The notes under the pieces: generated by a model
Seen by the model: only the letters and a program-made list of their open reading frames with translations
Database searches by the model: none
Told to the model about the DNA's origin: nothing
DNA from: a virus
IMG/VR virus record: IMGVR_UViG_3300005590_000079
Location: 1-23,395 of that record
DNA length: 23,395 bases
Direction: 5' to 3' (one strand)
Shown here: positions 15,159 through 22,461 of the stretch, one piece after another
Position numbering within the stretch: the stretch's first letter is position 1
How the letters are laid out: each line of letters starts with the position of its first letter
Program-made: the position numbers and the translations under genes

Positions 15159-16326
15159 CGAGCTATCAGAAGCTGAAACAGGATTGCGGGTAGATAATCC
15201 GTACATCACTGTTCATTACTTTGATAAGCCTAAACCTGTTTCTAACGGCTTTATGTATTTCGGCATTCCTGGTCAAGACCCAGAGGTGCCAGCGTATCAA
15301 AAACGTGTAAAGCTAATTCAGGAAGATGGTACAACGGTATCTATCGAGCAGCCTGTTGAGCTTAGTCTCGGCGGCGTGGCATCTTATAACGGAAGCCCTG
15401 CCCAGTTAGCGGTTGACGGTGAGTTCAGTTGGAAGGTGCTTGACAAGAGCCTAGAGCAGGTTTACTACAGCCCTAAAACCAGTCATCCGAATTTGCAGGA
15501 TATCGGCTCGACCACAATCATTGAAGAATTGATTGAATTAACAAGCGGACAGACCACGGTAACGTTTGATGATGTGGACATTTCGATGTCAACGCTGGAC
15601 GTTAACGGGCCATTAACTGACAGCAAGGGATTGTTTAAAGATATCGATTACAGCGTATCAGACGGCGCAAGTGGTACTATCTTCTTAACCAGCAGCTATC
15701 CGGCAGGCACGGTAATTCGAGCAAGGCAGAATGCATTTAGCTCGCAGGTTGACGGCGGTTCGTCTGCTTACCCTTACGTGTACGACACTATCACAGAAGC
15801 GGAAAAGGCTGATTTAGTAATTGGCGACAAGGCTTTGTGTTGCGGGGATGCTGCGTTTACTGACGGGCTTTCGTACACAATGTACCGCGTCGTGGCAGGT
15901 GGCACAGGTGTTGCTGATGATGACTTGTTTATCAACATGGATAACGGCAACCAATTGCAGGCGCTACAAACATCTATCCGCACAAAAAAAATCAATGAGC
16001 GGGCAGGCATACCAAATCTTAATTCCGGCGTACTTACTTTAGACGCTCAAAGCGGCACAGTGCAGTCTAAGACGTTAACAGAGTCAGTGACATCTATCGC
16101 CTTTGCTAACGTAACAAGCGGCGAGTCCTTTACGTTTACAGTCCGATTCACTCAGGACGGCACAGGCGGTAGGGGAATCGACTTTAGCGGCTTGTACGGC
16201 GCAGGTGGCACAGCACCAACAATATCAACAGGAGCTAGCGAGCAAGACATCATCGTTTTTACCAACTTCGGCGGCTCAGCGTGGTATGTGTTCAACGCTG
16301 GCAACGATATGAGTCCTATTCCATGA
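15133..16326 (+). CDS. Head-binding tailspike adaptor protein
   Basis: Residues about 20-110 match the P22 tailspike head-binding domain: VSNGFMYFGIPGQDPEVPAY corresponds to '[20 protein letters not shown]', followed by KLIQEDGTTVSIEQPVELSL and a SYNGSPAQLAVDGE strand pair. It should therefore sit on the gp4/gp10 tail hub. There is no beta-helix behind it; instead there are beta domains, including ALCCGDAAF...YRVVAGGTGVADDDL (about 235-265) and a Gly/Thr-rich C-terminus (FTFTVRFTQDGTGGRG) that may be a trimerisation or docking tip. GAGG lies 6 bases before ATG 15133. I infer that it anchors the following spike proteins, which lack a head-binding domain. Confidence 0.8.
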   Translation: MTNAQIINNELSEAETGLRVDNPYITVHYFDKPKPVSNGFMYFGIPGQDPEVPAYQKRVKLIQEDGTTVSIEQPVELSLGGVASYNGSPAQLAVDGEFSWKVLDKSLEQVYYSPKTSHPNLQDIGSTTIIEELIELTSGQTTVTFDDVDISMSTLDVNGPLTDSKGLFKDIDYSVSDGASGTIFLTSSYPAGTVIRARQNAFSSQVDGGSSAYPYVYDTITEAEKADLVIGDKALCCGDAAFTDGLSYTMYRVVAGGTGVADDDLFINMDNGNQLQALQTSIRTKKINERAGIPNLNSGVLTLDAQSGTVQSKTLTESVTSIAFANVTSGESFTFTVRFTQDGTGGRGIDFSGLYGAGGTAPTISTGASEQDIIVFTNFGGSAWYVFNAGNDMSPIP

Positions 16327-16685
16327 TTGGTGCAGCAAGAGTTGCTTTGGCGACAGACAGCACGCCTCCGGTGTCACCTAGCTTGGCGCTTTACGTGACA
16401 CCATCTACTTTTAACGCTGAAACCAGCAACGGCGGTTACACAACACCCAATATCACAGCGAACGCCAGTGGCGGGCTTGAGCCTTACACCTATGAATGGA
16501 CATCAAGTACAATTAGGCTTTCTGTGTTATCGCCAAACTCAAATATAACCAAGGTGTCTGCGTCGGGCTTCAATGATTACGTTGACGGGGTTGTTACTTG
16601 CACCGTAACAGATGATAATGGCGATACAGTATCCGCAACTTGTGAAATATCAATATTGTTCAGTAATGGTGGACCCGCATTATGA
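16323..16685 (+). CDS. Small Ig-like domain protein
   Basis: This 120-residue protein has one Ig/PKD-type beta-sandwich: SLALYVTPSTFNAETSNG, ITANASGGLEPYTYEWTSS (with the typical G..PYTY.W strand) and GVVTCTVTDDNGDTVSATCE. Two cysteines (in VVTCTV and SATCEI) may pair across the sheet. The frame extends left to 16281, but ATG 16323 overlaps the adaptor stop as ATGA and gives a sensible start. The far end makes an ATGA overlap with spike 1. Phage Ig-like domains decorate fibres or bind surface sugars weakly. Its place between adaptor and spike suggests it joins the receptor-binding assembly. Confidence 0.7.
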   Translation: MIGAARVALATDSTPPVSPSLALYVTPSTFNAETSNGGYTTPNITANASGGLEPYTYEWTSSTIRLSVLSPNSNITKVSASGFNDYVDGVVTCTVTDDNGDTVSATCEISILFSNGGPAL

Positions 16686-18472
16686 TTAAGTATGAAGGCT
16701 CTGTTTTCAATCAGCGTGAATCATTGGCTACAGGTATCGCCTTTGTAAATGCAACCGTGACAGTCAGGAAAACCTACACCGGCGAAAAGGCTGCTTTGTT
16801 TTCTGATGACGGAGTAACGGCCATTGACAATCCTGTAAACTCTGATTCTCTGGGTAATTACGCGTTTTACATCGATTCAGGCGAGTACAACATTGTCATT
16901 AATGAGGGGTTGATTACTGAGCACACAATCAGCAATGTGCTAATAACTAATAACAATGTGACGGTAGAGACGTTCGCTGAGCTTTCGTCGGCATCCTATC
17001 CGGTCAACACCGTTGTTAAGGTGCTCAACTATGGCGATGCTTATTTCTTAATCACGCCAGACACGACGACCATCCTTGCCGGTGATGTGCGCATCAATAA
17101 CCGCAACGTTGCCAAAATCAGGTTTATTGACAATCTCTGTAAGCCTGAATGGTTTGGTGCAGTCGGCGACGGCTCAACCGATGACACCCAAGCCATTGTT
17201 AACTGGGCATCGCGCATCGGCGATAAGGCGTGCAACCTACTGAAGGGCAAGCGCTATCTATGCTCGTCATTGGTTAGTAGTAACCTGCAAATTATCTTCG
17301 AGGCTGCAACATACGTAAAATGGAACGGCTCGCGTCTTGAGTTTAGCGAGACGGACACCTCAAATTCTACGCGCATTCAGATTCAAGATGATACTGAAAT
17401 GAACGGGTTTTACGTGTACTGGCGTGGCTCCAACTACTTTGATCGCGCTATCGCTACGAGCGGCGACAATATCAAGATGGTCGGCACTATTATTGAGGCA
17501 CAAAGCGAACAGCCTAGCGCCGCCGGTAGCGGTGAAACTCGTGACACCACGTTTAAAATTAACGGCAACAACCATGAGTACGACGGTATCTCATTCAAGA
17601 ATATCTTCTGGTGCATGGACGGAAACCCCGACAACAGCGTCGAGAATGTGGATATTAGAAATATTATCATCGACGGTTACGGCTCCGGCGTGTCAGTGCA
17701 TGGCGCAATCTCTAATCTAACCATTGACGGCATGACGGTTCGCGCCATCAACTCAAACGCAACACCCGACCCTGGCAGAAACGCAATCACAAGCGGCGGC
17801 CCTAACATGGTCGTTAGAAACGTTGTTGTTGAGGACTCAGGCGAACACGCTATTTATTTATCAGCAAGTAATGTTTTGGGTAACGTTGACACTCTTCGAG
17901 TGAGTAACATTAATGTTTTATCTTCTGGTCAGTGCGGCTTAAAGCTTCGCGGCTGGAATGATGTCGTTGTGTCCAATTGTCACATGACAGACCAGCATAA
18001 CGCATCTGCTGCTGGTCCCAATGAGGATGGATTCAGGGTGGAGTTATGCACTAACGTTAAAATGCTCAATTGCTCAAACGGCAATGGCGCGAGAGGTGGT
18101 AACGGTGGTTATTACGGCATCATCCTTGACTCTTGCACGGATGTCAGGGTCAATGGTTTTGTGGCTGACAACATTCAGGACTCTATCATTAAGATAGAAG
18201 ATAATCAGAGTGCGGGCACCAATGACAACTTCCATTTCATGAATATTATGTCTGACAGCACATCTAAGCCGCTAATGAACATCGAAACAACCGGTGCGGT
18301 AGGTGATATCTATATGAGCGGCATTCACTACGTAGGAACAGGAAATATTGTTCGCGTGGACGCTGCGACACCGGTAAGTAATGTTGTTGTATCTGGATTC
18401 TACGACACCACAGCAGCCACAATTAACAATGTATCGGGCGGCGCGTCAGTAACAGTTAACGCCTCAATCTAG
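16682..18472 (+). CDS. Tailspike 1, beta-helix receptor-binding protein
   Basis: This 596-residue protein has an N-terminal beta-sandwich (residues 1-90, ATVTVRKTYTGEKAALFSDD, of the type found at fibre starts), then a small module from V95 to about I146 (VETFAELSS...AGDVRINNRNVAKI). From about 153 comes the spike entry motif KPEWFGAVGDGSTDDTQAI, which opens pectate-lyase-type right-handed beta-helices. Residues 160-560 show repeating rungs (NVDIRNIIIDGYGSGVSVHG, MVVRNVVVEDSGEHAIYLSA). This fold normally binds, and often cleaves, surface polysaccharide, with acidic catalytic residues that cannot be placed by eye. It has no head-binding domain of its own. Confidence 0.85.
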   Translation: MIKYEGSVFNQRESLATGIAFVNATVTVRKTYTGEKAALFSDDGVTAIDNPVNSDSLGNYAFYIDSGEYNIVINEGLITEHTISNVLITNNNVTVETFAELSSASYPVNTVVKVLNYGDAYFLITPDTTTILAGDVRINNRNVAKIRFIDNLCKPEWFGAVGDGSTDDTQAIVNWASRIGDKACNLLKGKRYLCSSLVSSNLQIIFEAATYVKWNGSRLEFSETDTSNSTRIQIQDDTEMNGFYVYWRGSNYFDRAIATSGDNIKMVGTIIEAQSEQPSAAGSGETRDTTFKINGNNHEYDGISFKNIFWCMDGNPDNSVENVDIRNIIIDGYGSGVSVHGAISNLTIDGMTVRAINSNATPDPGRNAITSGGPNMVVRNVVVEDSGEHAIYLSASNVLGNVDTLRVSNINVLSSGQCGLKLRGWNDVVVSNCHMTDQHNASAAGPNEDGFRVELCTNVKMLNCSNGNGARGGNGGYYGIILDSCTDVRVNGFVADNIQDSIIKIEDNQSAGTNDNFHFMNIMSDSTSKPLMNIETTGAVGDIYMSGIHYVGTGNIVRVDAATPVSNVVVSGFYDTTAATINNVSGGASVTVNASI

Positions 18473-18482
18473 GATTTTAGCG

Positions 18483-20702
18483 ATGAAAGAATATTCAACC
18501 TTAGCGGAATTAACAGCCAGCACGCAAAGCAAAACTGGCCTGATGATTTATTGTCGTGAAAACCTTTATTACTACATCGTTCAGGCGAGCGGCTATGTAG
18601 CCACCGGTGACGATGTAACGTTTGCTAATGGCAGAGTAGGCAAGGCATCGGAAATCGCTGACGCTAAGTATATCAAGACGGTAGGCGGCAACGTTCAGAG
18701 TGATATCGACAGTATTATTGCAGGTGCGCTCCCTACGCAAACAGGCCAACAGGGGAAATTCCTGACCACTGACGGAAGTTCAGCGAGTTGGCAGGCTGGC
18801 ACCATTGAGGTAGAGACATTTGCCGGACTAGAAGCACTGGAGCCTGAAACTGACGGACTAGCCTTTATCTGCCAAGAGCGAGGCAATGCTAAGTACATCT
18901 TGCAAACGCTTGGCTATGTGGCTTTGGCTGGTGATGTTACGTTTGCTAATGGACGGGTTGGCAAGATTCAAAAAGGATCTGACCTTGATGCGTTTGGCGG
19001 TGACGATTCCGGCTCTGCTGATTCTAGGCAGGTGTTAATCGACTCATTAGCCAACGGTGATAAGGTTGTTGTGCCCGACGGAACGTTCAACGTTGAGTCG
19101 CAAGTTCCAGTACTAACTACAAACAAAACCATAGTTGGCGAATCAAACAAGTCATCCATTACAGCTACCGACTCAAGCGGGTACGGCGTCGGTGATGCTA
19201 TTTTTCGATGCAATGGTGCAGACGGCTTGTTTGTTAGCGGGATTAATTTTAATGTTGTTGGTGCATCACAGTCTTTACGCGGAGTAACCATACAAGAGGC
19301 TGACAACACAATAGTAAAGGGCATTACTGGTGCGTTCACAGGCCGTGGAACTTACCCTATATTCTACGTTAATGAGTCACACTATCATCACGCGTCAGAT
19401 ATTAACCTGGAGTTTGAAGATTATGGGCTGCTATGGAAGCCTCAGTTTTCAGACGCGTTTGTCACGGACCCTGCAGACCCTAACTATCATGAAGGTAGCG
19501 ATTTTCTTCTGGTTAATGGCTTCTTTAAAGGCTCGTCTACGAACGACGCAGGGAAGATCGGCGTTAGTTTAGACGGCGAAATGGTCGGCGGCGCGATGTC
19601 CGGCATACTGATTTCAGGTATATCTGACGCAAACCTAATCGGCGAGGGTTTCGGCATTGCCTTGGCTAACGAGTCAGACGAGCCTGAACGTTTTAGAGGT
19701 ATTGCCCTTTCAGGCGCCTTGATTAAAGATTGTCGCAATGAGGCTATCCACTTCGAAGACCATGCAAGGTCGTTTGCTGGCTCTGGCGTCTCGATTGTTG
19801 ATTGCGGTCAAGGTATCCGCATTGGAGCCTCAATATTCCCAACAACCACGCCGCCCACACCAGCCATTGACACGGAGGGCGTTTTCACTGGCACGGTCCA
19901 CACTGGCTACTCTATTGACGGGGTGAGGGAGGAGGCTATCACCATAGAGGGTGCAACCCATACCAATTTGGGCGGTGAGGCTCACGTCTTCTCTGATATG
20001 ACCATAACAAATTGGAACACAGATGCCGGTGGATGGGCTGCCGTGTGGCTTCCTGCTGAATTAACCAATAGCCTGATTTTCTCTAACATGATTTTTAGAG
20101 AGGCGACTGGAGATGTATTTAGAATCAATGCAGACCACGGCGGAATTAATGGATTCAGCGATGGCCCGATTATCATTGAGAATATCATTGCACACAACGT
20201 AACCGGCAGTGTATTTGACATTGTAACAACAGAATCGAATGACCACATTTTCATAAAATCTGGCTCAATCCTTTCTGGTGCTACCGATGTATTTAGCTCA
20301 AGCTCCAGCTTGAATAACGTTATCTCAGACACTGAGTTCCAGTCGGCGCAGGTTACAGCAGGTATCGCGGCAGGCCCGACTTACTTGTGCAAAAGGATGA
20401 CGACAGCAGGCGTTATTCTAAAGGTTCACTTCGTGTTTGAGGATGCGAACACGGCTACCGTTAACGACTTCTGGCAACTCAAAAAGCGTGATACTGGAGG
20501 CACGGTAACAACAATGGTTACATTTGGCGTGGGTACGTCTGGCGACGCTGCGTTTAGCGCTAAAAACCTAACTTCATCGCTTTCTTCCCTATCTGATAGA
20601 TATTTCAGCGCAGGTGATGTACTGTATATGGAAAAATCAGGAACAGCAGGCGACGGCGCATACAGCGGCGTTTTTGAATTTAACGCATTAACTTATTTTT
20701 AA
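18483..20702 (+). CDS. Tailspike 2, beta-helix receptor-binding protein
   Basis: This 739-residue protein begins with two copies of a roughly 50-residue module (about 5-54 and 110-161), both ending DVTFANGRVGK. Between them lies GKFLTTDGSSASWQAG, a common phage-fibre linker. A beta-helix begins near residue 165 (DAFGGDDSGSADSRQVLIDS, then VVVPDGTFNVES) and continues with rungs such as AIHFEDHARSFAGSGVSIVD to about residue 620. A final beta domain (LKVHFVFEDANTATVNDF...) resembles a jelly-roll tip. Start ATG 18483 has AGGA 8 bases upstream. It probably recognises a different glycan from spike 1; enzyme activity cannot be shown from sequence alone. Confidence 0.85.
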   Translation: MKEYSTLAELTASTQSKTGLMIYCRENLYYYIVQASGYVATGDDVTFANGRVGKASEIADAKYIKTVGGNVQSDIDSIIAGALPTQTGQQGKFLTTDGSSASWQAGTIEVETFAGLEALEPETDGLAFICQERGNAKYILQTLGYVALAGDVTFANGRVGKIQKGSDLDAFGGDDSGSADSRQVLIDSLANGDKVVVPDGTFNVESQVPVLTTNKTIVGESNKSSITATDSSGYGVGDAIFRCNGADGLFVSGINFNVVGASQSLRGVTIQEADNTIVKGITGAFTGRGTYPIFYVNESHYHHASDINLEFEDYGLLWKPQFSDAFVTDPADPNYHEGSDFLLVNGFFKGSSTNDAGKIGVSLDGEMVGGAMSGILISGISDANLIGEGFGIALANESDEPERFRGIALSGALIKDCRNEAIHFEDHARSFAGSGVSIVDCGQGIRIGASIFPTTTPPTPAIDTEGVFTGTVHTGYSIDGVREEAITIEGATHTNLGGEAHVFSDMTITNWNTDAGGWAAVWLPAELTNSLIFSNMIFREATGDVFRINADHGGINGFSDGPIIIENIIAHNVTGSVFDIVTTESNDHIFIKSGSILSGATDVFSSSSSLNNVISDTEFQSAQVTAGIAAGPTYLCKRMTTAGVILKVHFVFEDANTATVNDFWQLKKRDTGGTVTTMVTFGVGTSGDAAFSAKNLTSSLSSLSDRYFSAGDVLYMEKSGTAGDGAYSGVFEFNALTYF
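18615..18644 (+). repeat. Module repeat within spike 2, copy 1
   Basis: This 30-base stretch encodes VTFANGRVGK and is nearly the same as 18936-18965, 321 bases (107 codons) downstream. It is the best conserved part of the duplicated N-terminal module. Confidence 0.7.
18936..18965 (+). repeat. Module repeat within spike 2, copy 2
   Basis: This is the second copy of the DVTFANGRVGK-coding segment and differs from copy 1 at only a few bases. Flanking residues (GYVALAGD against GYVATGDD) also match, showing duplication of a whole protein module. Confidence 0.7.
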
Positions 20703-20711
20703 GGGTAAATT

Positions 20712-20750
20712 ATGACAACTAAGAAATCTCCGCGTAACTATGAGGGCTAG
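20712..20750 (+). CDS. Tiny basic peptide ending at TAG (12 residues)
   Basis: The frame reads MTTKKSPRNYEG then TAG. AAGGG lies 6 bases upstream of ATG 20712, a proper ribosome site for so short a frame. The TAG is followed in the same frame by GAT and then the ATG of the next 18-residue peptide. The two may therefore be one 32-residue basic protein interrupted by an amber codon (see findings). Confidence 0.35.
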   Translation: MTTKKSPRNYEG

Positions 20751-20753
20751 GAT

Positions 20754-20810
20754 ATGGCAGGCAACAAAACCAAAGGCAAGACCCGCACCGGCGGCACCAA
20801 AAAGAAATGA
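20754..20810 (+). CDS. Tiny Lys/Gly/Thr-rich peptide (18 residues)
   Basis: The frame reads MAGNKTKGKTRTGGTKKK. It is strongly basic and probably disordered. GAGGG lies 7 bases before the ATG and the stop overlaps the start of the membrane-protein gene as ATGA, which suggests it is translated or once was. It is in frame with the preceding 12-residue peptide across a TAG. Confidence 0.4.
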   Translation: MAGNKTKGKTRTGGTKKK

Positions 20811-21271
20811 TAACTGATTTAATTCAGTTGTTGATTGTATGCGGTATTGCAGTTTTTCTGCGTACCGCTAATTCTTTTTGTCTTTCAATTCCGTTCGCGT
20901 TCACATTTTACTACTCATACGGCTCACCGCTATTCGACTCACACACGGCAGTCATAAACCACTTCACTCAGGGTATGGCGTTTATTTTTCCTGCATTCTA
21001 TGCGAGAAAACCGCTTGCTACGGCACTATGTGTTTACGCTGCATTTCATCTTTTTGTTGGCATTGATTACTTTATTTATGAGAATCAAACGCTAATATCA
21101 GAGTCTTACTTTTTGCTGAATAATGCGTTAAACTTTTTGCTAATACTTGCAAGCCTTGATAGGGGTTATAATGACAGTAAGGGATCTTATCGAAATGCTG
21201 TCTTTAATCCTATTGGGGTGGTCAATTTATGGCACAATCAGTCACATACGAAAGAGAGCGCAAAACCATGA
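20807..21271 (+). CDS. Polytopic membrane protein at start of lysis block
   Basis: This 154-residue protein is strongly hydrophobic over residues 1-118: LIQLLIVCGIAVFL, SIPFAFTFYYSY, MAFIFPAFYARK, ATALCVYAAFHLFVGIDYFI and YFLLNNALNFLLILA are candidate spans. A polar, Asn/Ser-rich tail of about 35 residues follows. It has no signal or enzyme motif. It starts at ATGA overlap with the tiny basic frame and is overlapped at its end by two other frames. Position ahead of holin-like genes suggests a lysis or membrane role, but it is larger and has more spans than a usual holin. No family recognised. Confidence 0.65.
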   Translation: MITDLIQLLIVCGIAVFLRTANSFCLSIPFAFTFYYSYGSPLFDSHTAVINHFTQGMAFIFPAFYARKPLATALCVYAAFHLFVGIDYFIYENQTLISESYFLLNNALNFLLILASLDRGYNDSKGSYRNAVFNPIGVVNLWHNQSHTKESAKP

Positions 21272-21314
21272 GCAACTTAAGCGAGATTATAGGGACGATA
21301 ACGAGGGCGATTAG
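21171..21314 (+). CDS. Nested 47-residue one-span protein
   Basis: The frame starts MTVRDLIEMLSLILLGWSIY, giving one hydrophobic segment (about residues 6-24), then a basic and strongly charged helix (HIRKRAQNHEQLKRDYRDDN). AGGGG lies 5 bases before ATG 21171, one of the best ribosome sites in the region. It overlaps the end of the 154-residue gene and the start of the next in different frames. The layout (short N-terminal anchor and a charged helical tail) recalls a very small i-spanin, or a lysis regulator. It is half the usual i-spanin length and no Rz1-like lipoprotein partner is visible. Confidence 0.5.
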   Translation: MTVRDLIEMLSLILLGWSIYGTISHIRKRAQNHEQLKRDYRDDNEGD

Positions 21315-21582
21315 TGACTATGGTAATGCGACTGTAAGCAAAGCTATCACCTATGCAGGCGTTGGCGGTATAGGCATAGGCACAGCTAATACGGCGGTTA
21401 AGGTTGTCGGTGGTGAAGTCGCGCAGCAGTGCGCTGAATACGCACCAGACTGGTTAGCATGGGCACCGCTAATCGGTGTTATTTCGCTTGCTGTTAAGAA
21501 TGCTTGCGATGTGTACTATAGACGTTTAGAGTACAAGCTAAAAGCTCAGGAATCTAAGCGTAATGGCGAAAATAACCCGTAA
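21229..21582 (+). CDS. Small holin-like protein with two possible starts
   Basis: Two in-frame ATGs are plausible: 21229 (117 residues, GGGGTGG 7 bases upstream) and 21268 (104 residues, ATGA overlap with the 154-residue gene). The shorter form begins MSNLSEIIGTITRAISDYGN. Two hydrophobic stretches follow (AGVGGIGIGTANTAVKVV and DWLAWAPLIGVISLAVKNA), then a basic tail DVYYRRLEYKLKAQESKR. A last span followed by 'YY+R+E.+++A' is typical of class II lambdoid holins. The longer form adds MAQSVTYERERKT, which recalls dual-start holin/antiholin pairs. The role is inferred from topology and context. Confidence 0.6.
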   Translation: MAQSVTYERERKTMSNLSEIIGTITRAISDYGNATVSKAITYAGVGGIGIGTANTAVKVVGGEVAQQCAEYAPDWLAWAPLIGVISLAVKNACDVYYRRLEYKLKAQESKRNGENNP

Positions 21583-21970
21583 CTACCACAAACACTACAC
21601 GGCCGGTGAGTGGTATCTACCAGACGGCCAGCTAATCTACACATTAGAGCTACCCTGGCGAAATAACGAAATCAATTCAGACTGGCGAAAAGCGTCCTGC
21701 ATCCCAGAAGGCCAATACATCGTAGACCGCGACCATACCGGCAAGCATCGCTGGTACAAATTCCGCAACGAAGAAACTGACCCGCGCACGAATATTGAGA
21801 TTCATCCTGTTTCGCTCCTAAGGCATCTGCTTGGCTGCGTTGCGCCCTGTCTCGACATAAAAGGCGGGCCAATGACGAGCGAACCCGTCGCGGTGGATTC
21901 ACTGAAAGCTTGCGAATTACTCTTACAGTGGTATGGTGAAGATTCATTTGTTTTGGAGATTGCGAGCTAA
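21563..21970 (+). CDS. DUF5675-family protein, possible cell-wall enzyme
   Basis: This 135-residue protein matches my recollection of DUF5675: IYTLELPWRNNEINSDWRKA, then SCIPEGQYIVDRDHTGKHRW, then NIEIHPVSLLRHLLGCVAPC. The His81...Gly91-Cys92 pattern (HP......LGC) recalls the catalytic His/Cys arrangement of L,D-transpeptidase-like folds, but catalysis has not been shown by anything visible here. It sits between two holin-like genes and overlaps the first by 20 bases, where a phage endolysin would normally be. No signal peptide is present, so export would need a holin. The family is fairly sure; enzymatic role is inference. Confidence 0.75.
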   Translation: MAKITRNYHKHYTAGEWYLPDGQLIYTLELPWRNNEINSDWRKASCIPEGQYIVDRDHTGKHRWYKFRNEETDPRTNIEIHPVSLLRHLLGCVAPCLDIKGGPMTSEPVAVDSLKACELLLQWYGEDSFVLEIAS

Positions 21971-22443
21971 TGGCAGCCGACCCAATTACAGCCCTGTTAG
22001 ACGCAGGCAGCACAATAATAGACAAGATTTGGCCTGATGCTGATGAAGCCGACAAGCGCAAACTAGAGCTTGCCACAATCGCTCACAGTGGCGATATGGA
22101 AAGGTTGCAGGCGCAAGTTAAGCTTTTGGTTGGTCAGATTGACATAAACAAGATTGACGCTAATAGTAAAAGCAAGTTTCAAGCGTGGTGGCGACCTGCA
22201 ATAGGATGGGTTGGTGCTGTGTCACTATTCCTAATGTATGTACCTAAAGCGCTTGTTATGACATACATATGGACCGTGCAGGCGATTACTATGCTTAACG
22301 CTTGGGATGGTGCATCTAACCTTATTGTGCCCGCATTTCCTGATTTAGGCGTGTCTGACATTATCGGATTGGTCATGGCTTTGCTTGGCGTTGCGAGTAT
22401 GCGTAGCTATGACAAAAAGAATGGTATTGATAGCAAGAAATAA
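21970..22443 (+). CDS. Holin, 3-TM gene-transfer-agent type
   Basis: This 157-residue protein has an N-terminal soluble helical part (ITALLDAGSTIIDKIWPDAD, then AHSGDMERLQAQVKLLVGQI), the family marker AWWRPAIGWVGAVSLFLMY (about residues 73-91), a second span (ALVMTYIWTVQAITMLNA) and a third (VSDIIGLVMALLGVASMRSY). A short basic tail follows. This fits the 'Holin of 3TMs, for gene-transfer release' family, thought to permeabilise the inner membrane. Start ATG 21970 overlaps the DUF5675 stop (TAATG). It is the last gene of the rightward late operon. Confidence 0.8.
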   Translation: MAADPITALLDAGSTIIDKIWPDADEADKRKLELATIAHSGDMERLQAQVKLLVGQIDINKIDANSKSKFQAWWRPAIGWVGAVSLFLMYVPKALVMTYIWTVQAITMLNAWDGASNLIVPAFPDLGVSDIIGLVMALLGVASMRSYDKKNGIDSKK

Positions 22444-22461
22444 TAAACCGCCCGAAGGCGG
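22441..22461 (-). terminator. Terminator of the leftward methyltransferase operon
   Basis: Read on the - strand, CCGCC-TTCG-GGCGG (22461-22448) forms a hairpin with an extra-stable UUCG loop, followed by TTTATTA. It lies in the 18-base gap between convergent genes and overlaps the methyltransferase end. In the + direction there is no T-run, though the same stem may slow rightward transcription. Confidence 0.7.

Noticed and set aside
17434-17720. Frames on both strands within the spike 1 gene
   Set aside because: They conflict with the beta-helix rung pattern of the main frame and lack start signals.
21672-22076. 134-residue antisense frame across the DUF5675 and holin genes
   Set aside because: It overlaps two genes that fit known families and has no Shine-Dalgarno or promoter of its own.
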